DNA of 30,252 nucleotides from Lutibacillus sp052034115 (GTDB taxonomy: Bacteria; Actinomycetota; Actinomycetes; Actinomycetales; Dermatophilaceae): the NCBI GenBank assembly GCA_052034115.1, contig JBPOIZ010000076.1, positions 1 to 30,252 on the forward strand. The letters run 5' to 3'. The notes under the pieces are model-generated. The model was not told the origin of the DNA, ran no database searches, and worked only from the letters and a program-made list of their open reading frames with translations. The translations under genes and the position numbers were made by a program. Positions 19,078-26,435 of this stretch are shown here, piece by piece; positions within the stretch are counted from its first letter, which is position 1; each line of letters starts with the position of its first letter.

Positions 19078-19857
19078 TCAGATGAAGCCGCGGCCGGCGA
19101 GGAACTCGGCGGCCTGCAGACCGCCCTCCCCCTCGTCGGTGACGATCGTGCCGGCGGAGCGCGCCGGGGTCGGTGCGACCCCGGTGACCGTGGTCTTGGC
19201 GCTGGCCAGGCCGACCTGGGCGGCATCCACACCGATGTCGGCGAGCGAGTAGGTCGTCACCGGCTTCTTCTTGCTCGCCATGATCGCCTTGAAGGCGGGG
19301 TAGCGGGCCTCCGGGTTGGTGTCGGTGATGGACACGATGGCCGGCAGGCTCGTCGTGACATCCAGGACTGCCGATTCGCTGTCGCGCTTGATCGAGACTG
19401 TCGACCCGTCGACGCTCAGCGCACCGGCGAAGGTGGCCTGGTTGATGCCGAGGCGGTCGGCCACCATCGAGGGCATGACCGACATCTCGGCATCCGTGGA
19501 CGCCATACCGGTGAGCACGAGGTCGTAGCCGACCTTCTCCAGGGCCTTGGCCAGGACGAGCGAGGTGGCCAGGGCGTCCGAGCCGTGCATCGCGGTGTCG
19601 CTGACGTGGACCGCGCTGTCACCGCCGATGGCCAGCGCCTTGCGGAGCCCGTCGACCGCCTTGGCCGGGCCGACGGTGAGGAACACGACTTCTGACGCCT
19701 GGCCGCCCTCGGCGAGGCGGACGGCCTGCTCGACGGCATACTCGTCCAGCTCGGAGAGCCGGCCCTCGACAGCGCCGCGGTCAAGGGTGAGGTCCGGGGC
19801 GAACTTCCACGTTGCGGTGGGCTCCGGGACGTACTTGACCAGGACGACGATCTTCAT
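19078..19857 (-). CDS. etfB: Electron transfer flavoprotein, beta subunit
   Basis: This 259-residue protein starts MKIVVLVKYVPEP and pairs with EtfA. Visible family features are the adenine-nucleotide-binding N-terminal region, DEYAVEQAVRLAE near 43, GGDSAVHVSD, the LVLTGMASTD segment near 133, and SLPAIVSITDTNPEARYP, which corresponds to the conserved signature and recognition-loop region. I chose ATG at 19857 because AGGA lies just upstream and family homology begins exactly there; an in-frame ATG at 19875 would add only six residues and lacks a ribosome-binding site. It is the first gene of the six-gene operon, so the operon promoter should lie upstream in 19858-20210. Confidence 0.96.
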   Translation of the reverse strand: MKIVVLVKYVPEPTATWKFAPDLTLDRGAVEGRLSELDEYAVEQAVRLAEGGQASEVVFLTVGPAKAVDGLRKALAIGGDSAVHVSDTAMHGSDALATSLVLAKALEKVGYDLVLTGMASTDAEMSVMPSMVADRLGINQATFAGALSVDGSTVSIKRDSESAVLDVTTSLPAIVSITDTNPEARYPAFKAIMASKKKPVTTYSLADIGVDAAQVGLASAKTTVTGVAPTPARSAGTIVTDEGEGGLQAAEFLAGRGFI

Positions 19858-20210
19858 TGGGGGTCCTGCCTTCATCGGTAGGTCGAATGAGACACGGTGC
19901 AGTACCCGAGACTGCCGAAGTCACGCCCGCCTTGCATAGGGACTTGAGTCAGTTACCGATGAGTAGCACGACATCCGTGCCGGTCAGGGACACGGGTGAT
20001 CGATTTGGGGGGTTGCGCGAAGGCAGTTCGGGTGAAATCGCTGCTGACGTGCGGTGACCTGGGACACAGTGCTGCCTCGCCGACTCGTTCGGAGCCCAGA
20101 ACCGCCCGGAATCCGGGCCGAGGAGCAGTCCGCGGACCGTGTCGTTCGCCACATCACCCGTCCCGAGGGGTGGGCAGCACCGGTCCGGACGGGTATGGCG
20201 GGCCGCCCCG
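19858..20210. other. Intergenic region upstream of etfB and downstream of the ferredoxin gene
   Basis: These 353 bases hold no convincing gene. The region is less GC-rich than its neighbours between about 19930 and 20045 and should contain the minus-strand promoter of the etfB-carboxylase operon, but I could not find a good -35/-10 pair; TATGCA near 19935 (minus strand) is only a weak -10. It contains a 9-bp inverted repeat with distant arms (TCATCGGTA at 19872-19880, TACCGATGA at 19954-19962) and a compact palindrome, GCCCGGA-A-TCCGGGC, at 20104-20118. Either could bind a regulator, and the second could also fold as an RNA hairpin. Confidence 0.5.
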
Positions 20211-20212
20211 TC
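20188..20212 (-). terminator. Hairpin overlapping the ferredoxin stop codon
   Basis: A GC-rich stem forms at the end of the redox operon: outer GACGG/CCGTC and inner GGCG/CGCC with a 3-base loop and a small one-sided bulge. It begins at the ferredoxin stop codon. No T-tract follows, so it is at best a non-canonical terminator. Confidence 0.35.
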
Positions 20213-20417
20213 AGGGGTTCAGGCGCAAGGCGTTGCGGGGGCAGGCAGCGACGGCCTCACGCGCCAGGGCCACCAGCGCCGCGGGGACCTCGCCCCGGAC
20301 CAGCGGATAACCCCACTCGTCGAGCCCGACCACCTCGGGGAGCAGCTCGGCGCACAGGCCGCGCGCCGTGCACGACGGCCAGTCAACACGCAGCACCTGA
20401 GACCGCGGCCCGCTCAT
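20211..20417 (-). CDS. Ferredoxin, probably [3Fe-4S]
   Basis: This 68-residue protein has a cysteine pattern C-x5-C (Cys16, Cys22) and a distal Cys-Pro (Cys59-Pro60) in AACPRNAL. Three cysteines in this spacing are typical of small actinobacterial [3Fe-4S] ferredoxins, including those serving cytochromes P450 and NuoF-like proteins. The start ATG at 20417 overlaps the stop of the NuoF-like gene in an ATGA, so the two are translationally coupled. It is the last gene of the operon with the cytochrome b-like and FMN transferase genes and probably carries electrons to or from the NuoF-like flavoprotein. The partner is inferred from position only. Confidence 0.9.
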   Translation of the reverse strand: MSGPRSQVLRVDWPSCTARGLCAELLPEVVGLDEWGYPLVRGEVPAALVALAREAVAACPRNALRLNP

Positions 20418-21721
20418 CGCTGAGTCCTCGTCGCGGCCATCGTGCACGTGCCCCGCAGATGCGCGTCGATCTCGTGCGGGACGGCGGACAGGAGGGAACG
20501 AACTAGCCGCGCGGTGCCATCCGGATGGGCACACGCACCACGGCGCTCGACCAGGGCGGCGAGCTGGAGGACCCGCTCGGTCGACCGAGCCCGCTGGGCG
20601 GCGCCACCCGTCGTGGCACTGACCTGTGCGAAGGCGGCCGCCAACGCCGGTAACCCGTTGAGACAGGGACCACAGCGGCCGGCGCTCTGGGCCGCGAGGT
20701 AGTCCACCACCTGCCGGGTGCGGGTCACCGGGCACTCGCCCGCCGGAGTCGGCAGGACGACACCGGCGCCGAGCGCGTATCCCGCGCGGAGCATCTCGGA
20801 GCGGCTGACCGACAGACCGGCCAGCCCACCGGCCGGGACCCAGGTGCCGTGGTAGCCGCCGACGAGAACGGGTCTGCCCACCTCGGACTCGGTGAGCACC
20901 TGCGACCAGGGCAGCCCGAGCGGGACCTCCCGGACGAGCACGCCCGCGGCACCGTGATGGGTCAGCAACGTCGTGCCCGGCTCACCCACGCCATGAGCGG
21001 CATACCCGTCGACACCGAGCCGGGCGAGCAGGCCCACGTGCGCCCACGTCTCGGCGTTCGACAGCAGCGTCGGTCGCCCGCGATGCCCACGGATCGCCTC
21101 CGGCTCCCACGCCGTGACCGGCAGGTTGGGTCGGCCGGCCATGAGCTCGAGCACGGCCCGGGCCTGGCCGGCGACGAACCGCGGCTCGGCCTCATGCCAG
21201 ACGAACCGATGCTTGTACCGGTTGCCCAGGGAGCCTCGCTCTTCGGCGGCGCGGCGCAGCGCGACCCCGACACCGGGTCGCTCGCGCGACGTGACGACAT
21301 GTATCTGCCGCACACCGAGCGCGGTGGCGACGACGCAGGCGCCGTCCAGGACGCGGTGCGGCACCAGGTTGGCCAGCGCGGAATCCTTCCACGACGCCGG
21401 TTCGCCCTCGGCGACGTTGACGACGATGACCGTATGGCGGCCGCCCCGCATCGCGGTGGCCAGCTTGACGGCGAAGGGAAACCCAGCGCCGCCCCTGCCG
21501 GTGACCCCGACGGCCGTCGTCAATGCCCCAAGGCTCTCCGCCGAGTGCCTCGGGAGCGGACCGTAGCGAGCCAGGTGCGCCGCCGCGGACGGGCCGTCGT
21601 CGAGACCGGCCAGCAGCAGTGGGCCGATCTCCGCTCGCACCTGACCGGCGGCCGGGCTCGACGGGGCGAACGGACCGGGCAGATGCGTGATGCCCGTCGG
21701 GTCGGCGGTGACGATGCTCAT
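20414..21721 (-). CDS. NuoF-like flavin/Fe-S oxidoreductase with SLBB region
   Basis: The protein has 435 residues and resembles the NADH/FMN subunit of complex I (NuoF) and HydB/RnfC-like proteins. The Gly-rich GRGGAGFP (75-82) and the FMN-site-like NVAEGEPASWKD (102-113) are present, then PTLLSNAETWAHV (217-229), an SLBB-like stretch near 245-295 (EPGTTLLTHHG; VLVGGYHG) and the Fe-S region SAGRCGPCLNG (346-355) with a later Cys397. The first cysteine of the NuoF motif CGxCxPC is Ala347 here, leaving three of the usual four ligands. The start ATG at 21721 overlaps the cytochrome b-like stop in ATGA. It probably links a soluble electron donor, possibly NAD(P)H, to the ferredoxin or the membrane cytochrome. 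The direction of flow is unknown. Confidence 0.87.
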   Translation of the reverse strand: MSIVTADPTGITHLPGPFAPSSPAAGQVRAEIGPLLLAGLDDGPSAAAHLARYGPLPRHSAESLGALTTAVGVTGRGGAGFPFAVKLATAMRGGRHTVIVVNVAEGEPASWKDSALANLVPHRVLDGACVVATALGVRQIHVVTSRERPGVGVALRRAAEERGSLGNRYKHRFVWHEAEPRFVAGQARAVLELMAGRPNLPVTAWEPEAIRGHRGRPTLLSNAETWAHVGLLARLGVDGYAAHGVGEPGTTLLTHHGAAGVLVREVPLGLPWSQVLTESEVGRPVLVGGYHGTWVPAGGLAGLSVSRSEMLRAGYALGAGVVLPTPAGECPVTRTRQVVDYLAAQSAGRCGPCLNGLPALAAAFAQVSATTGGAAQRARSTERVLQLAALVERRGACAHPDGTARLVRSLLSAVPHEIDAHLRGTCTMAATRTQR

Positions 21722-22305
21722 GGCAGGCCCACCGCTCGGTCGCGAGCCTCCGCTGCCGGCTCCGCGGGGCGGGTGTCCCCGCGGGCCGAGAGGGCGACGC
21801 GAAGGGCAACGGCCGCGGCGAACGCCGTGACGCACCCGCCGAGGAGCCACTGGAACCACGACGCCCTCATGTCGGTGCCGATACCCAGGGTGTGCGCCAC
21901 GGCAAGTGCCCAGCCGACGTAGCTCGTCAGGTGGACCACCCGCCACAGCCGCACACTGAGGCGCGAGCGCAGCGCGCTGGTCAGGGCAATGGCCACCGTC
22001 AGGTCCAGGGCCAGCGCTCCCAGGGCGAGGAACACCGGCTTGTACAGGCCGCCGAAGGGCACCAGGGCGTGCCACCACCGGATGTCGACGAACTCGTCGA
22101 CGACCGCAGAGGCGGCGTGCACCACGAGCAATACCGTCGCCAGCAGACCGAGGGTGCGGTGCAGGCCCTGTGTGACGAAGCGGGGCCACAGCGTCGACGT
22201 CCGGCGCCCGGTCGCCAGGATGCCGCCGACGACTGCCAGCGTGTACAGGGCGAGCAGCACGGCACCGGTTCCCCGGTTCAGGTACCACAGCGTCGGTGAG
22301 GTCAC
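21718..22305 (-). CDS. Ferric-reductase-like transmembrane cytochrome b
   Basis: This 195-residue integral membrane protein has about five hydrophobic helices (near 8-32, 46-70, 88-112, 121-143, 148-172). Two helices each carry a histidine pair spaced like bis-heme b ligands: His49/His63 and His125/His138. This matches the ferric reductase-like transmembrane (YedZ/MsrQ-like) superfamily, without the FAD/NAD-binding domain of full-length ferric reductases. The start is GTG at 22305, 25 bases after the FMN transferase stop. The cytoplasmic NuoF-like protein encoded directly downstream with a 4-base overlap is a natural electron donor, which would make a two-component transmembrane electron conduit. 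Substrate on the outer side is unknown. Confidence 0.85.
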   Translation of the reverse strand: MTSPTLWYLNRGTGAVLLALYTLAVVGGILATGRRTSTLWPRFVTQGLHRTLGLLATVLLVVHAASAVVDEFVDIRWWHALVPFGGLYKPVFLALGALALDLTVAIALTSALRSRLSVRLWRVVHLTSYVGWALAVAHTLGIGTDMRASWFQWLLGGCVTAFAAAVALRVALSARGDTRPAEPAAEARDRAVGLP

Positions 22306-22330
22306 GAGGACACCATCCTGTCAACGGATG

Positions 22331-23290
22331 TCATGGGTGCTGCTCCTGGGGGGTGCTCGGCCACCCGGGGGTCTGGGTCACCCGGCCGTCGTGATCGACC
22401 AGTCGGGCCGCGACGGCATGATCGGTCAGCCAGCGGGGCGCCTCGGATCCGAGGATGAAGGCGGCCGTGCTCGCGGTGTTGGCGGCCACACAGGACCGAC
22501 CGAGCGCAGAGACGGTCCGCCAGGGACCGATCACCGGAGAGCCGGTCCGAGGGTCGATGAGGTGATGGAGCTGCAGGCCGCCCCGCCGCCACCTGCGGGC
22601 CATGGTCGACGACGTCGCAAGGCCACCGTCGAGCAGATCGAGCTCGGCCACCAAGGCCGTTGCCGAGGTGAGGTCGGACAGCGTGTCACCGATCCGCACC
22701 GGCCACCGGATCTGCTGCTCGGCTGCCGGTCGGCCGACGGCGATGTCGCCGCCGACGCTGACGATGACCGGCACGCCGACCTCCTGGACGACCATCGCCG
22801 CTACGAGATCCGCGGCGTAGGCCTTGCCCGTCGCACCGAGGTCGAGGCGAGTGCCGACCGGGACCTTGATGGCGCCGTCGCGGACCCCGACCTGCCGCCA
22901 CGCGCCGCGCCGCGGGGGCTCAGACACCGCCACGGGGTCATCCGCGGCGTGGAGGAGCAGCGTGAACGTCCGGTCGTAACCCGCGGTGAGCAGATGCACG
23001 CCGAGGGTGGGATCGACCAGTCCGCCAGTCTGCCCGGCCGCGTCCAGCGCGACGCGCACCGCACCGACCAGGACCCCCGACACGTCCACCCAGGACCCTG
23101 CGCAATCGTTGGCCCGGGTCAGATCCGAGTCGGCGCGGAATCGGCTGCACGTTGCGTCCACCTCGTCGAGGACCTCCCGCGCGATGGCTTCGGCGGCGGC
23201 GAGGGCCGCACGCTGTGCGACGTCAAGGTGGACGTACGTGCCAAGGGCATGCCAGGTCGAGGCCCCCAGCGCAGTGTCGACCCCGGTCAC
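22331..23290 (-). CDS. apbE: FAD:protein FMN transferase (ApbE-like)
   Basis: The 319-residue protein would attach FMN covalently to a Ser/Thr of a partner protein, using FAD and Mg. ApbE family signatures are visible: GTYVHLDV near 17, DATCSRFRADSDLTRAN near 48, a DLGATGKAYAADL segment that contributes to the FAD and Mg sites, SVGGDIAVG, LDGGLATSST and HHLIDPRTGSPV. The start is GTG at 23290, overlapping the upstream stop in GTGA. No signal peptide or lipobox is apparent, unlike many exported ApbE proteins, so flavinylation would take place in the cytoplasm unless export is atypical. No neighbouring protein shows an obvious FMN_bind domain, so its substrate is not identified in this window. 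Confidence 0.9.
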   Translation of the reverse strand: MTGVDTALGASTWHALGTYVHLDVAQRAALAAAEAIAREVLDEVDATCSRFRADSDLTRANDCAGSWVDVSGVLVGAVRVALDAAGQTGGLVDPTLGVHLLTAGYDRTFTLLLHAADDPVAVSEPPRRGAWRQVGVRDGAIKVPVGTRLDLGATGKAYAADLVAAMVVQEVGVPVIVSVGGDIAVGRPAAEQQIRWPVRIGDTLSDLTSATALVAELDLLDGGLATSSTMARRWRRGGLQLHHLIDPRTGSPVIGPWRTVSALGRSCVAANTASTAAFILGSEAPRWLTDHAVAARLVDHDGRVTQTPGWPSTPQEQHP

Positions 23291-23751
23291 GACCCTGCCG
23301 ACGGCGCAGGTGCCGGAGCTGGGGCAGGCGCCGGAGCGGGCGCCGGGGCAGGCCGTGGCGCCGGGGCGGGCGCCGGTGCGGGAGCGGGCGCCGCCGGCCC
23401 GGGCGCTGACTGCGGTCCGGCGGGCGCCGGACTCCAGGCGGCCGAGCCACCGCCGACTCCGCCCTGGGTCGTCACCATGGTGACGACCCGCTTGGACACC
23501 ACGGTCTTGGTCGGCCGCTTGCGGTGGACCACGACCGGAGCAGGCTTCGTGGTGCCGGTGGCAGCCGCGGAGGCCGCCGCCAGTGCGCTTCGGGCGGCGT
23601 CCTTGGCGGCCTTCTCGGCGACACTGGATCGTTCGGCCATGGCCGTCGCCACGCCGACCGACGCGACGGAGGCGGCGGTCACGACGCCGGTCAAACCGGT
23701 GAGGACATAGCGGGACCGGGTGCGCTGGGTGGGAGTGAGCGGTGTCGCCAT
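23287..23751 (-). CDS. Membrane-anchored Pro/Ala-rich protein of unknown function
   Basis: About 154 residues. A basic start (TPTQRTRSRY) is followed by a hydrophobic segment near 16-38 that looks like a signal anchor, then an Ala-rich stretch, a basic Val/Thr stretch (KTVVSKRVVTMVTT) and a C-terminal run of alternating Ala-Pro about 45 residues long. Such tails commonly span the cell wall. The stop overlaps the FMN transferase start in GTGA, so the two are coupled. I prefer ATG at 23751 because it places the basic residues right before the membrane segment; ATG at 23817 or 23796 would add up to 22 residues, and none has a clear ribosome-binding site. No FMN_bind domain is visible. It may be an extracytoplasmic scaffold of the redox module, but this is a guess from position. 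Confidence 0.7.
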   Translation of the reverse strand: MATPLTPTQRTRSRYVLTGLTGVVTAASVASVGVATAMAERSSVAEKAAKDAARSALAAASAAATGTTKPAPVVVHRKRPTKTVVSKRVVTMVTTQGGVGGGSAAWSPAPAGPQSAPGPAAPAPAPAPAPAPRPAPAPAPAPAPAPAPAPSAGS

Positions 23752-23850
23752 ACCGTCGATGGTGCACCGGCCTGCAGTCCCGGGACCATCGGCCATGGGG
23801 GCGGTCTGGGCGTCCATCTGGCCGCACCGACGCGTGGCGAGTGCTCCATC

Positions 23851-23867
23851 CGGCCGATTGTCGGCCG
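23851..23867. promoter_or_regulatory. 17-base palindrome between divergent genes, candidate operator
   Basis: CGGCCGA-TTG-TCGGCCG is a perfect 7-bp inverted repeat with a 3-base spacer. It is centred in the gap between the minus-strand redox operon and the plus-strand acidic/His-tailed gene, about 43 bases before that gene's start. The position suggests a shared regulator binding site. The regulator is not identified. Confidence 0.45.
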
Positions 23868-23909
23868 TTCCTCTTGAGTCGGACCGTTCCCAACCCGCAC
23901 GGTGGGGCC

Positions 23910-24386
23910 ATGAACATCGCCCGCGCTGCCACTGTCACCCTCGGCCTGGCCGTCGGCTCCGCCGTCGCCGTCGCCGCGTATGGCGCCATCGCCCCGACGC
24001 CGACCGCGGCCAAGCCGGTCCTCGCGGCCGTCGCCGAGCCGACACCTGCGCCGACGACCCTGGTCTATGACCCGTGCGTGGCACCGGCGAAACTGGAGAG
24101 GGGGGTCTGCGTCACCCACAAGGTCCAGACCGTGGTGGTGACCACGCCGGCCCCGCTCGCCGTCCCCGCCCCGCGCAACTCGGTCGCAGCGGCTCCCAAG
24201 CCCGTTGGCGCACGCCCAGCCCCGAAGCCCACGGCAGACCCGACCGCTCCCCCGCGTGACGAGGACCGCGACCACGCCGACGAGGACCGCGACGACGAGG
24301 ACCGCGACCACGCCGAGGAGGACCACGGCGAGGACCACGAAGACCACGAAGACCAGGAAGACCACGAGGACCACGAGGACCACTGA
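23910..24386 (+). CDS. Small membrane-anchored protein with Asp/Glu/His-rich tail
   Basis: The 158-residue protein has an N-terminal hydrophobic segment (about 6-30) that reads as a signal peptide or anchor. A short segment with two cysteines follows (CVAPAKLERGVC), able to form a disulfide outside the membrane, then a Val/Thr stretch (KVQTVVVTTPAP), a Pro/Ala linker and a 42-residue tail (117-158) made almost wholly of Asp, Glu, His and a few Arg, with eight His. The end of the tail is encoded by near-perfect 9-base repeats (EDH units). The composition suggests a flexible extracytoplasmic metal-binding region, perhaps for iron, copper or zinc, which would fit the divergent ferric-reductase-like operon. 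No homologous family is recognised. The ATG at 23910 is preceded by GGTGGGG. Confidence 0.75.
   Translation: MNIARAATVTLGLAVGSAVAVAAYGAIAPTPTAAKPVLAAVAEPTPAPTTLVYDPCVAPAKLERGVCVTHKVQTVVVTTPAPLAVPAPRNSVAAAPKPVGARPAPKPTADPTAPPRDEDRDHADEDRDDEDRDHAEEDHGEDHEDHEDQEDHEDHEDH
24258..24383 (+). repeat. Low-complexity Asp/Glu/His coding repeat
   Basis: The 3' end of the small acidic protein gene consists of short imperfect tandem units such as GACGAGGACCGC and GACCACGAG. They encode DEDRD and EDH units and are prone to slippage length changes. Confidence 0.8.
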
Positions 24387-24408
24387 GGTCAGCCGCGAGC
24401 GGCGCAGC

Positions 24409-26424
24409 TCAGCGCCCCGCTTCGCTGTCCTCCACCCGGTCGGGCGGCTCCTCGGCTCCCACCATCTCGGCAAAAGTCATCGGATGGGGGTCGTCCTCGA
24501 CCAGAGACTGCGGCGCCGGCTCGGGCTCGACCACCGGGGCCTGCGCAGCTGACCAGGTCAGATAGGCCTCCTCGGCCACCGGCAGAGTCGGGAACAGCAT
24601 GTCCTTGCCGATGAGTTTGACCAGGCCGGCCCTGCGCAACGGGAGGAGCATGTCCCGTTTCACCCGGGCCAGGCCCAGCTTGACGCCTCGCTGGGCAAGG
24701 TCCTCGTGGATCTTCAGGAGGCCGTCGGCCGCCGTGATGTCGACTTCGACGTTTGCTTCGACGTTGAGGATGAGCCATCGCACCGGCGTTTCGGGATAGG
24801 CCTGGTTCTCCTGGTCCACGACCGCCAGCACCCGCCGGCGCAGGTCGGAGACGTTGACGAAGAAGAGCGGCGCGTCATACCGGTAGACGACCAGTCCGGG
24901 CAGGGTCAGCGCGTCCGGATGGTCGTCGACATCGTGCATCCCGGGCAGACCCGGCACCCGCCCGAGCACACCCTCGTGCGGGCGAGCGAGCCGCTGGAGC
25001 ACCTCCAGCAGGCTCAGGGCGACGGCGATGCCCACACCGACGAGGATGCCGAGCACGCAGGTGGCGACCATCGCGACGACCGCGAGGAACAGCTCGCGCT
25101 TGCGGAAGCGCTCCAGCCGGACGATGTCCGGCCAACTGACGAGCTTGCCAGCCGCGTAGAAGACGACCGCTGCGAGCGCGGCCTTCGGCAGGTGGGCGAT
25201 GAGCGGCCCCGCAACGAACAAGACGACGACGATGCACGCCGCCGAGACGAGCGAGTAAAGCTGCGAGCGCGCACCACCGGCGATCGCCAACGCCGTCCGG
25301 GATCCGGATGCCGACACCGGGAACCCGTTGACCAGTCCGGAGGCGGCATGCACACCGGCCAGCGCGATGAGCTCCTGGTTCGGGTCGACCTCGGGGATGC
25401 GGCCCTTGTCGTCCGGTGGCGAGGGGAACCCGCGGGCGATGAGGGTGATGTCGCCATACGCGACGATGGCGACCCCCAGCCCAGCGATGAGCAGCGCCTG
25501 GACCTCCGCCCAGGTCACCGCCGGGAGGTGCGGCATCGGCAGTCCGGTCGGTACCTCCCCGACGACGGCGACACCTTGGGCCTCGAGCCCCATGATGGAC
25601 GACACGGCCGTGGCCGTCACGACGGCGATCAGGGGCGCCGGCCAGGAAGGGCGCAGGAAGCGGATGGCCAGGAGCAGGGCCAGCGTGCTCACGCCGACGA
25701 TCAAGGTCGGCACGTGGGTCGCCCCCACGACCGCCAAGAACGAGCGGACCTGGTCGACGATGCTCTCGCCGTCCACCGATGTCCCGGTCATCTTGCCGAG
25801 CTGGCCGACGATCATGAGCACCGCGCCCCCGGCCAGATAGCCGACGAGGAGCGGCTGGGAGAGCAGGTCGGAGATCACACCGAGCCGGAAGAGCCGGGCG
25901 ATGAGCAGCCATCCGGCCACGACGAGGCTCAGGGCCGCTGTCAGCACCATGGCGCGGCCGGGATCGCCAGCCACCAGCGGAGCGATGGCGGTGGCCGCCA
26001 TCAGCGCCACCGTCGACTCCGGTCCGGGCGACAAGACGCGAGAGCCGCCGAGGACGGCGTAGACGACAAGCGCGGCGAGCGCCGTCCACAGGCCGGTCAC
26101 CGGCGGGGTGTTCATGATGGCCGTGTAGGCCATGACCTGTGGGACGAGGTAGGCGGCCACCGCGACGCCGGCAAAGACGTCGGCGCGCAGCCACCGCCGG
26201 TCGTAGCCGCGAAGGACCTCCAGGCCCGGCATACCGGACTGGACGAACCGCCACGCGACCCGCTCCCTGGTCGGGTCCAGCTCGTAATCCAGGGCGGGGC
26301 GACGCGCTACGCGCACACCGGTCTGCTTCACCGCCTTGGCGGCGACCTGCTCGGCACGGGCCGAGCGTTTGCGCTCGGCCTTGCGCTTCTGCTTCTTGCC
26401 CACGGGGGCGACCTTATCGGTCAC
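24409..26424 (-). CDS. SulP family anion transporter with STAS domain
   Basis: The protein has 671 residues. A strongly basic N-terminal extension (KKQKRKAERKRSAR near 10) precedes the SulP membrane core (about 75-480, ten or more hydrophobic segments), including the family segments YLVPQVMAYTAI, SPGPESTVALMAA, VPTGLPMPHLP and NGFPVSASGSRTAL. A cytoplasmic STAS domain spans about 525-640 (LILNVEANVEVDITAADGL). An acidic, Pro-rich tail follows. SulP proteins carry sulfate, bicarbonate, dicarboxylates or other anions, and the substrate cannot be told from this sequence. The start is GTG at 26424, 11 bases after the upstream hydrolase stop, without a clear ribosome-binding site, so coupled translation is likely. 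It converges with the acidic-tailed protein gene, 22 bases away. Confidence 0.9.
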   Translation of the reverse strand: MTDKVAPVGKKQKRKAERKRSARAEQVAAKAVKQTGVRVARRPALDYELDPTRERVAWRFVQSGMPGLEVLRGYDRRWLRADVFAGVAVAAYLVPQVMAYTAIMNTPPVTGLWTALAALVVYAVLGGSRVLSPGPESTVALMAATAIAPLVAGDPGRAMVLTAALSLVVAGWLLIARLFRLGVISDLLSQPLLVGYLAGGAVLMIVGQLGKMTGTSVDGESIVDQVRSFLAVVGATHVPTLIVGVSTLALLLAIRFLRPSWPAPLIAVVTATAVSSIMGLEAQGVAVVGEVPTGLPMPHLPAVTWAEVQALLIAGLGVAIVAYGDITLIARGFPSPPDDKGRIPEVDPNQELIALAGVHAASGLVNGFPVSASGSRTALAIAGGARSQLYSLVSAACIVVVLFVAGPLIAHLPKAALAAVVFYAAGKLVSWPDIVRLERFRKRELFLAVVAMVATCVLGILVGVGIAVALSLLEVLQRLARPHEGVLGRVPGLPGMHDVDDHPDALTLPGLVVYRYDAPLFFVNVSDLRRRVLAVVDQENQAYPETPVRWLILNVEANVEVDITAADGLLKIHEDLAQRGVKLGLARVKRDMLLPLRRAGLVKLIGKDMLFPTLPVAEEAYLTWSAAQAPVVEPEPAPQSLVEDDPHPMTFAEMVGAEEPPDRVEDSEAGR

Positions 26425-26435
26425 GCCACGCCGCG

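Noticed and set aside
19949..20152. 67-codon minus-strand open frame in the intergenic region
   Set aside because: No ribosome-binding site, no domain, unusual composition, and it would occupy the expected promoter of etfB.
20414..22324. Longer 636-residue version of the NuoF-like protein
   Set aside because: The extension overlaps the cytochrome b-like gene and lacks domain similarity; the ATGA-coupled ATG at 21721 is the better start.
24387..24408. Short inverted repeat (GCCG-CGAG-CGGC) between convergent genes
   Set aside because: Only a 4-bp stem and no T-tract in either direction; too weak to call a terminator.
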